DNA from: Candidatus Equimonas enterica
GTDB taxonomy: Bacteria > Bacteroidota > Bacteroidia > Bacteroidales > Bacteroidaceae
Assembly (NCBI GenBank): GCA_018066225.1
Contig: JAGHRU010000117.1
Location: 1 to 6,905, forward strand
Length of the DNA stretch: 6,905 nucleotides
Reading direction: 5' to 3'
Shown piece by piece: positions 1 through 5,022 of the stretch. The notes under the pieces are model-generated. The model saw nothing but the letters and a program-made list of their open reading frames with translations. It was not told the DNA's origin and searched no databases. The translations under genes and the position numbers were made by a program. Each line of letters opens with the position of its first letter. The first letter of the stretch is position 1.

Positions 1-1018
1 GTAGCAGCAATCCGGGGTTGGAACGCACCATCGCCCTTACTATGTCGTCGGAGGCTTGAAGGAATTGGTAGTTAGCCCCCGTGAGGTCTTTCCAATGGCT
101 GCGTTGGCGCGCCGTAGCAGCCGTAACGGTGTAAATTTGTGCGCCGTGGTCAATGCAGTAATCGTAGATGTCGTTGATGCGGTCCACACTTCCAGCATCA
201 GCAGAAGGCTCATGGGGCAATATCATCAAGAAGACGTTGCCCGATGCGCCGAGGATGGCGTCGGTCACATCACAGCCTGCCGTATCCGTCAAAGCAAAAT
301 CGGCAATCTGTGGTGCCATGATGGTCTGTGTCTCGCTATCAACATAGGTCCATGTCGTATCGGGAAGGTGCGACTCGTCGAAAGTCTTGGTGATGCCGTC
401 TTTCGTGTAAGTAAATGTCGTGGCATACTCTCCCCTCATGGCTTCTCGCATATCCGTACCCACGCGATAGGGCGTGAAGTCTATGGGCGGCAGATAGGCC
501 AAGGAGTTGAGCCCAAGTACAATGATAAAGACTATGGCATAGAGACTGGTGAGCCAGCCACTGCGCTCGCTGATAAACCGCAAGTTGCGCAAGACTTCCA
601 CACGAAAGCATACGATGACGGCGGCAATGAGCAGCACGATGTTCTTGCACAGCGTCTCGCCGTTGGTCAGCACTACGGCTTCACCAAAGCAGCCGCAGTC
701 ACTGATAGGATTGGCCACGAAGACATACACTGTGAGCAGCGTAAACACGAGCATAAAGGCCAGCGTCGCACGCGAAGTGAAACGGCTACGCATTCCCAGC
801 AAAAGGTGAATGCCAAGACCAAACTCCACCGTAGCGAGCATCAGCCCTCCCAACTGCAACGCCAGCATATCGGCCGTAAAGCCGATGTGCCACGCCTGCA
901 TGTAAGCCTCCAACTTGTAGGCCATGCCCATAGGATCCACAGCCTTGACAAATCCACTAAACAGGAACGTGAAGGCTAAAAGGAAACGAGCGGTGTAGGC
1001 AAGCAGACGGAGAAACAT
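1..1018 (-). CDS. BT_3928-type DoxX/MauE-like membrane protein with C-terminal thioredoxin-like region (partial, 3' end outside window)
   Basis: I translated this minus-strand frame from the ATG at 1018-1016. It stays open for 339 codons and leaves the window without a stop. The N-terminus has a membrane segment at about residues 5-25 ending in SGFVKAVDP, typical of DoxX-like proteins. Further hydrophobic segments lie near 48-75, 84-103, 122-140 and 155-178. The motif DCGCFGE (C108, C110) resembles the cysteine motif of MauE/DoxX redox membrane proteins. From about residue 235 a soluble region (PQIADFALTDTAG...) resembles AhpC/thioredoxin-like folds but shows no CxxC in the visible part. The family function is unproven; a membrane redox role is inference. 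The gene starts 8 bp after the stop of the DUF1599 gene, without a visible Shine-Dalgarno site, so co-transcription is likely. From memory, Bacteroides homologues of this pair are followed by tpiA, a SPOR-domain gene and folE; those would lie left of this window. Confidence 0.85.
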   Translation of the reverse strand, partial: MFLRLLAYTARFLLAFTFLFSGFVKAVDPMGMAYKLEAYMQAWHIGFTADMLALQLGGLMLATVEFGLGIHLLLGMRSRFTSRATLAFMLVFTLLTVYVFVANPISDCGCFGEAVVLTNGETLCKNIVLLIAAVIVCFRVEVLRNLRFISERSGWLTSLYAIVFIIVLGLNSLAYLPPIDFTPYRVGTDMREAMRGEYATTFTYTKDGITKTFDESHLPDTTWTYVDSETQTIMAPQIADFALTDTAGCDVTDAILGASGNVFLMILPHEPSADAGSVDRINDIYDYCIDHGAQIYTVTAATARQRSHWKDLTGANYQFLQASDDIVRAMVRSNPGLLL

Positions 1019-1026
1019 AAAAAAGG

Positions 1027-1593
1027 TCAGTCTTGTTGTTTTTCGACCACAAGTTTGATGAGCGCGAAGGCGGAGTAGTTGAGTATATCTAAGTAGTTAG
1101 CCGCAATGCCTTCGCTAACGAGGGTCTCACCTTCGAGGTCTTCGATTTGTTTCGTCCTAAAAATCTTCATCAATATGAGGTCGGCATACGACGACACGCG
1201 CATAGCACGCCACGCCTCGTCGTAGTCGTGGTTTTTGCGCAACATCAGTTCGAGCGCCATCTTGGCTTGCTTGTCGTAGAGCGCCTCTGCCCGCTCGTCG
1301 TGCAGGTCCTGCTCTTCGGTGCCGTCGGCCACGCCTATTTCGAGTTGAATAAGCCCCATAATGGCGTAGTTGATGATACCGATAAATTCGGGCACGATAC
1401 CCTCGCCAACCTTCGTCACGCCCTTGGTCTGAAGCGAGCGTATGCGGTTGGCTTTGATGTAGATCTGGTCGGTCAAAGACGTGGTGCGCAAGATGCGCCA
1501 CGCCGTGCCGTAATCGTGCATTTTCTTGATAAAGAGTTCGCGGCAGATGTTCATCACCTGCTCAAACTCCTGCGATGTATTGAGCGTATCCAT
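1027..1593 (-). CDS. DUF1599 (nucleotide modification associated domain 1-like) protein with two tandem copies of the domain
   Basis: This encodes 188 residues from the ATG at 1593-1591 to the TGA at 1029-1027. I chose this start, not the in-frame ATG at 1656, because a promoter-like TAATTTTG (1610-1603) lies between them and the extra 21 residues look like translated leader. The protein is a clear internal duplication. HDYGTAWR at residues 26-33 is repeated as HDYDEAWR at 122-129, with D42/D138, K47/K143, R50/R146, EG at 64-65/161-162 and NY at 75-76/172-173 also matched. It looks soluble and mostly helical. The family is recognised as DUF1599, for which I know no established biochemical activity; relation to MazG-like all-alpha NTP pyrophosphatases, suggested by the HDYG pattern, is inference. 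It is the first gene of a minus-strand operon with the DoxX-like gene and is transcribed divergently from the WecA-like gene. Confidence 0.85.
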   Translation of the reverse strand: MDTLNTSQEFEQVMNICRELFIKKMHDYGTAWRILRTTSLTDQIYIKANRIRSLQTKGVTKVGEGIVPEFIGIINYAIMGLIQLEIGVADGTEEQDLHDERAEALYDKQAKMALELMLRKNHDYDEAWRAMRVSSYADLILMKIFRTKQIEDLEGETLVSEGIAANYLDILNYSAFALIKLVVEKQQD

Positions 1594-1602
1594 AGATGCG
1601 TG

Positions 1603-1610
1603 CAAAATTA
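1603..1610 (-). promoter_or_regulatory. Putative Bacteroidota -7 promoter element for the DUF1599 operon
   Basis: On the minus strand this reads TAATTTTG, an exact match to the Bacteroidota -7 consensus TAnnTTTG. It ends 9 nt before the ATG at 1593, so the transcript would have a leader of only about 5 nt. The -33 element is weak: the best candidates are TGTG at 1634-1631 (20-nt spacer) or TTTC at 1639-1636 (25-nt spacer). The 150-bp divergent spacer (1594-1743) must also hold the promoter of the plus-strand gene. There I see only an imperfect box, TATAACCTTTC, about 10 nt before that ATG. Confidence 0.5.
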
Positions 1611-1743
1611 CAAAATTTCCCTTACACGCGCACATGAAACACGATGTTTTTAACATTTTCCACCCAATAAGCCTTAAAAATATCGGGAGAGATACAATTT
1701 TCGCCGCCCAAATGCGTTATACACCTATAACCTTTCAATCGCT

Positions 1744-2829
1744 ATGACCAGCACACCTCTCTATATATACCCCATCACTGCGTTTGTTTTCAGTGCCATT
1801 GCCTTGGCTTTCGGCATGCCTCTGCTGCTACGCATCTGCCGCCAATTTAGACTCTACGACAAGCCCAACGAGCGCAAGGTACACATGGAAGACATCCCGC
1901 GCTTGGGAGGGACGCTCTTTGCGCCAGCCATGGTCATCGGCATAGGAGCAGCGATGCTGCTGATGATGTTGCGCCACACGAGTAGCACCCCCATACAGAC
2001 GTCTTCTTTGGTCTTGGTGTGCGGCATGTTTCTCATCTATCTCATCGGTGTCATGGACGACTTGATAGGGATGCGGGCTTCCATCAAGTTTTTAGTGCAA
2101 TTCGTATCTGCGCTCTTCATGCCACTCTGTGGGCTGTATCTCAACAACCTTTACGGTTTTTGCGGCATCTGGTCCATTCCCGTCTGGGTCAGCTATCCGC
2201 TCACCGTATTTATCATACTCATCATCGTCAATTCGTGGAATCTGATTGATGGCATCGACGGTCTGTCTTCCAGCCTTGGTATGCTCTCGCTCGGCATCCT
2301 CACGTTCTTGTTTCTGCGCTTGGGCGTCGTGAGTTACACCGTGCTCTCGGGCAGCCTCATCGGTGCGCTTTTCGTCTTCTTCCTCTACAATATGCTGGGC
2401 AAGGTGGAGCGCGGCACCAAGATCTTTATGGGCGATACGGGTAGCCTCATCTTGGGCTACACCATCGCTTATCTCACCATAAAATACGCCATGGACAAGC
2501 CAGAGGTGCTTCCTGCACGCCCTGTGGCCATATTGATGTCTTACACCCTTGTCATCGTGCCCGTCTTCGACCTGTGTCGTGTTGCCCTGTGTCGTATGTG
2601 GCGCGGCAAAGGTATCTTTGAAGCCGACAAGACGCACATCCACCATCTGTTCCTCATCAACGGCTTCACGATGCACCAAACGCTCTGCTACATCGTAGGA
2701 CTGCAAATCGTGTTTATCGCGCTCAACAGCGTTATGTTCGTCTTGGGGACAGGACTGACGTGGATTTTTATCACCAATCTGCTCATCTACGTTTCCCTCA
2801 TCTTCTGGCTCAACAAAGCGACACGCTAA
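1744..2829 (+). CDS. WecA/MraY-family undecaprenyl-phosphate glycosyl-1-phosphate transferase
   Basis: This 361-residue polytopic membrane enzyme transfers a sugar-1-phosphate (in WecA/TagO relatives, GlcNAc-1-P from UDP-GlcNAc) to undecaprenyl phosphate. That is the first membrane step of a surface polysaccharide. Family motifs appear in order: DKPNERKVHMEDIPRLGG (39-56), the Mg-binding aspartates D105-D106 in GVMDDLIG, NSWNLIDGIDGL (163-174), FMGDTGS (228-234), and the His-rich loop ADKTHIHHLF with H298, H300 and H301. About ten hydrophobic segments span the protein. The HIHH motif and IPRLGG place it in the WecA/TagO/RgpG branch, not in MraY for lipid II. The sugar cannot be read from sequence. 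The start follows a divergent spacer without a Shine-Dalgarno site. The TAA stop (2827-2829) lies within the left end of the adjacent inverted-repeat element. There are no neighbouring glycan-assembly genes, so the target glycan is unknown. Confidence 0.93.
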   Translation: MTSTPLYIYPITAFVFSAIALAFGMPLLLRICRQFRLYDKPNERKVHMEDIPRLGGTLFAPAMVIGIGAAMLLMMLRHTSSTPIQTSSLVLVCGMFLIYLIGVMDDLIGMRASIKFLVQFVSALFMPLCGLYLNNLYGFCGIWSIPVWVSYPLTVFIILIIVNSWNLIDGIDGLSSSLGMLSLGILTFLFLRLGVVSYTVLSGSLIGALFVFFLYNMLGKVERGTKIFMGDTGSLILGYTIAYLTIKYAMDKPEVLPARPVAILMSYTLVIVPVFDLCRVALCRMWRGKGIFEADKTHIHHLFLINGFTMHQTLCYIVGLQIVFIALNSVMFVLGTGLTWIFITNLLIYVSLIFWLNKATR

Positions 2830-2848
2830 GGTAGGTTCTATAAATTAG
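2827..2848 (+). repeat. Left terminal inverted repeat of the MITE-like element
   Basis: These 22 bp begin with TAAGGTAGG and pair with 3005-3026 at 21 of 22 positions; the mismatch is A2844 against G3009. The first three bases are the stop codon of the WecA-like gene. Confidence 0.75.
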
Positions 2849-3004
2849 CTCGTGACGATTTTGCGGCTACTCCGAAGTAGATTTCTTTCTTTTATGAAGG
2901 AGCGGGGCGGGCACCGTGACTGAATGAAAGGAAGGAAGATGCGAGAGAAGAGCCCAAAAGCGGCCGAGTAGAGGCATAGAATACTACCCGGAACAAAGAA
3001 AAGA

Positions 3005-3026
3005 CTAAGTTATAGAACCTACCTTA
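3005..3026 (-). repeat. Right terminal inverted repeat of the MITE-like element
   Basis: This is the inverted partner of 2827-2848 and ends in CCTACCTTA on the plus strand. It lies 110 bp upstream of the -7 element of the glycogen synthase gene, so the element probably does not break the core promoter. Confidence 0.75.
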
Positions 3027-3136
3027 AGTGCCTTTGTGCCGAATTTTGCAAAGTTGTAGAAACAAAACAGGTGTATATTGGTGTGCTTTAAGCCAAAAAG
3101 CAGCCGATATACGCCGTTTATTTCTGCTTTTATTGC

Positions 3137-3144
3137 TAACTTTG
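3137..3144 (+). promoter_or_regulatory. Putative Bacteroidota -7 promoter element for the glycogen synthase gene
   Basis: TAACTTTG matches the consensus TAnnTTTG exactly and ends just 4 nt before the ATG at 3149, predicting a leaderless or nearly leaderless mRNA. No Shine-Dalgarno sequence is present. The -33 region is weak (TTTA at 3117-3120). A second, one-mismatch box, TGCCTTTG at 3029-3036, lies just right of the MITE-like element and could give a longer transcript. Confidence 0.5.
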
Positions 3145-3148
3145 CAGT

Positions 3149-4858
3149 ATGAATGACGTAAAATCTTCTTTTTTCACTCCGCAATACATTTTTGAGGTCA
3201 GCCACGAAGTCTGCCACAAGGTGGGCGGCATCTACACCGTGCTGGCCTCGCGTGCTGCCACGATGCAGCGGCTCTATGGCGACCACGCCGTCTTCATCGG
3301 CCCCGATATGGGCGACGCGGAAGGCCAGACAGGCTTTGTGCCCGACGGTCGTCTGCTGCGCTCGTGGCAAAAGGCTGCGGCCGCAGAAGGCCTCGCTATG
3401 CGCATCGGCCGCTGGGAAGTACCGGGGCGGCCTATCGCCATCTTGGTGGATGCCACGTCGCTGCGCGCAGAGCGTAACGACCTCTACGCCAGAGCATGGG
3501 AGCATTTCGGCGTCGATTCGCTGCACGCCTATGGCGACTATGACGAGGCCGCGCTGTTTAGCGTCGCCGCTGCCCGCTTCGTTGCGGCTGTCTATCGTCA
3601 TTGTTTGGCACGCAAAGCCCCTAATGTCATCTACCAAGCCCACGAATGGATGGCAGGCATGGGGATGCTTTGGCTTCGCCGAGAAGTGCCCGAGATAGCC
3701 ACCATCTTCACCACGCACGCCACGAGCATAGGACGCAGCATCACGGGCAACGGCAAACTGCTCTACAAATACTTCTCGGGCTACCACGGCCATCAGATGG
3801 CCGCAGAACTCAACATGGAAGCCAAGCACAGCCTGGAGCGGCAGTGCGCCCACTATGCCGACTGCTTCACCACCGTGAGCAGCATAACCGCCAAGGAGTG
3901 TAAGCAACTCTTGGAGCGCGAGCCCGATGTCGTCCTGCCCAATGGCTTTGAAAGCGATTTCGTCCCCGTGGGCAAGGCCTTCACAAGCAAGCGCCACAAG
4001 GCACGCCAACGCTGGCTTCACATAGCGCAAGCCCTCACGGGAGAGACGCTGCCGTCCGACACGCTCATCGTCTCCACCTCGGGGCGCAACGACTACCGCT
4101 GCAAGGGTTTCGATGTCTTCCTTGAAGCCCTCGCACGCCTCAAAGCCCTGCTGCAAGGCAGCGACAAGCAGGTGTTGGCCATCATCACCGTGCCGTGCTG
4201 GGTCAGAGAGCCACGCCCCGACTTGCTGTCCAACATGAATACGGAGCAACCACAAGCCCTGCCCCATCCCTTCATCACCCACGACCTGCACAACTTCCAC
4301 GAAGACGCTTTCGTGCGCGACATACAGCAGTTGCGACTCGATGCCCCCGTCGGCAGCCCTGTCAAGGTGCTGTTAGTGCCATGCTACCTGGACGGCAACG
4401 ACGGCATCGTCCAGTTGTCCTACTACGATGCACTGACAGCGTCAGACCTCACGGTCTATCCGTCGTACTATGAGCCATGGGGCTACACACCGCTCGAAAG
4501 CATCGCCTTTCGCACCCCAACACTCACGACAGACCTCGCGGGCTTCGGCCAGTGGGCAGCAGCCACGCTGCGCCATCCGACAACGCTGCAAGACGGTGTC
4601 TGCGTGCTGCACCGCGACGACGACAATACGGCCGACTTGGCACAAACCATCGCCGAGACCATCCGCGACTTGGCAGGCACTTCTCCACGCCAGTGCACAG
4701 CGATGCGAAGCGCCGCATTTAAGTTGTCACAACGCGCTCATTGGCAGCACTTTATCACCCATTACCAAGAGGCTTACGCCAAGGCACTCTGCACCGCACA
4801 GCAGCGCGATGCAGCACGCGAAAGGCGAGACGAACAACGCGCTTTGCCCTCATCGTGA
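3149..4858 (+). CDS. Glycogen synthase, GT3 (eukaryote-like) type
   Basis: This 569-residue cytoplasmic glycosyltransferase adds alpha-1,4-linked glucose to glycogen. The N-terminal half carries FEVSHEVCHKVGGIYTVL (nucleotide-sugar loop, KVGGIYTVL at residues 24-32), QAHEWMAG (H165, E166) and TTHATSIGRSITG. The C-terminal half carries VYPSYYEPWGYTPLES with E442 in the position of the conserved glutamate of retaining GT-B enzymes, then TTDLAGFG. These motifs match the GT3 family of fungal and animal glycogen synthases, not the GT5 GlgA of E. coli, so I give no glgA symbol. GT3 enzymes use UDP-glucose, and UDP-glucose-dependent glycogen synthesis has been reported in Prevotella bryantii, so UDP-glucose is the likely donor. 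I see no obvious counterpart of the C-terminal arginine cluster through which eukaryotic enzymes sense glucose-6-phosphate; the tail is just charged (ARERRDEQR). The phosphorylase follows after 164 bp on the same strand, which supports a glycogen locus. Confidence 0.93.
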   Translation: MNDVKSSFFTPQYIFEVSHEVCHKVGGIYTVLASRAATMQRLYGDHAVFIGPDMGDAEGQTGFVPDGRLLRSWQKAAAAEGLAMRIGRWEVPGRPIAILVDATSLRAERNDLYARAWEHFGVDSLHAYGDYDEAALFSVAAARFVAAVYRHCLARKAPNVIYQAHEWMAGMGMLWLRREVPEIATIFTTHATSIGRSITGNGKLLYKYFSGYHGHQMAAELNMEAKHSLERQCAHYADCFTTVSSITAKECKQLLEREPDVVLPNGFESDFVPVGKAFTSKRHKARQRWLHIAQALTGETLPSDTLIVSTSGRNDYRCKGFDVFLEALARLKALLQGSDKQVLAIITVPCWVREPRPDLLSNMNTEQPQALPHPFITHDLHNFHEDAFVRDIQQLRLDAPVGSPVKVLLVPCYLDGNDGIVQLSYYDALTASDLTVYPSYYEPWGYTPLESIAFRTPTLTTDLAGFGQWAAATLRHPTTLQDGVCVLHRDDDNTADLAQTIAETIRDLAGTSPRQCTAMRSAAFKLSQRAHWQHFITHYQEAYAKALCTAQQRDAARERRDEQRALPSS

Positions 4859-4881
4859 TTAGACACTGCGCTTCGCCTGCG

Positions 4882-4967
4882 ATTTTAGTGCCCGTTAAAA
4901 TTTATTACACTGCCCATTGTAATTTATTTTACTGCCCACTAAAATACATTTTACTGCCCACTAAAAT
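4882..4967. promoter_or_regulatory. Array of four phased dyad sites (candidate operator or RNA-hairpin array)
   Basis: Within the tandem repeat, four 20-bp dyads start at 4882, 4904, 4926 and 4948, each 22 bp apart. Three have arms ATTTTA and TAAAAT around an 8-nt centre containing TGCCC. The second has arms ATTACA and TGTAAT, so both halves changed together and symmetry was kept. The fifth unit has lost its left arm. Spacing of 22 bp is about two helical turns, so a dimeric protein could bind all sites on one DNA face. As RNA, the 6-bp A/U stems would be weak. Control of the phosphorylase gene is inference from position only. Confidence 0.45.
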
Positions 4968-4996
4968 GAAACCAACTGCCCAATTAAAATAAACCA
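4887..4996 (+). repeat. Five tandem 22-bp repeats between glycogen synthase and phosphorylase genes
   Basis: Five consecutive units of exactly 22 bp fill most of the 164-bp spacer (4859-5022), starting at 4887, 4909, 4931, 4953 and 4975. The shared core is A[CG]TGCCC followed by an AT-rich half around TAAAAT. Units 3 and 4 share their first 15 bases; the last two units share a tail ending in AAACCA. There are no spacers, so this is not CRISPR. The array starts 28 bp after the synthase stop and ends 26 bp before the phosphorylase ATG. Confidence 0.85.
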
Positions 4997-5022
4997 CACC
5001 CCAACATCACACACATTATCCC
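4979..5022 (+). promoter_or_regulatory. G-free leader upstream of the phosphorylase start
   Basis: No G occurs between 4978 and the G of the ATG at 5025. The segment is made of A, C and T only and would be poorly structured as RNA. There is no Shine-Dalgarno sequence and no TAnnTTTG box close to the start, unlike the synthase gene. This suggests the phosphorylase is read from an upstream promoter, perhaps that of the synthase, with initiation helped by an open leader. Confidence 0.4.

Larger units (their letters stand above)
2827..3026. mobile_element. MITE-like 200-bp element with 22-bp terminal inverted repeats and TA ends
   Basis: The two ends of this interval are inverted copies of one another: 17 bp pair perfectly (TAAGGTAGGTTCTATAA at 2827-2843 against 3010-3026). 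One mismatch and four more pairs follow, giving 21 of 22. Pairing stops abruptly outside the TA at each end, which suits a TA target duplication as made by IS630/Tc1-type transposases. That family link is inference. The roughly 155-bp interior has no credible ORF, is purine-rich on the plus strand in its right half, and contains a small hairpin (CTACT-CCGA-AGTAG, 2867-2880). The element sits between the WecA-like gene and the glycogen synthase promoter and fills nearly all of the gap. Other readings are an unusual long-range transcript structure or an intergenic repeat family that is not mobile. Other genomic copies would be needed to settle it. Confidence 0.6.

Noticed and set aside
56..979. 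Plus-strand open frame of 307 codons opposite the DoxX-like gene
   Set aside because: The minus-strand frame has membrane segments and DoxX/MauE motifs; the plus frame translates to a low-similarity His/Arg/Gln-rich sequence.
1147..1653. Plus-strand open frame opposite the DUF1599 gene
   Set aside because: The minus strand shows a conserved duplicated domain; the plus frame is a shadow without motifs.
1594..1656. N-terminal extension of the DUF1599 protein from the ATG at 1656
   Set aside because: It would cross a perfect TAnnTTTG box and adds 21 residues unlike the domain; the internal Met gives a natural start.
2092..2706. Minus-strand open frame of 204 codons inside the WecA-like gene
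   Set aside because: It overlaps the catalytic region of a well-supported enzyme and has no recognisable features.
3005..4300. Long minus-strand open frame (431 codons) opposite the glycogen synthase gene
   Set aside because: It is antisense to a gene with clear family motifs, has no recognisable domain, and its length fits the codon bias of the GC-rich sense strand.
4864..4886. Rho-independent terminator just after the glycogen synthase gene
   Set aside because: Only a 3-bp GCG/CGC stem can be formed and the T run is short, so it is too weak to call.
4887..4996. CRISPR array or plasmid-type iteron origin
   Set aside because: The repeats are directly adjacent without unique spacers, and the location between two metabolic genes offers no Rep gene, so a CRISPR or plasmid origin is unsupported.
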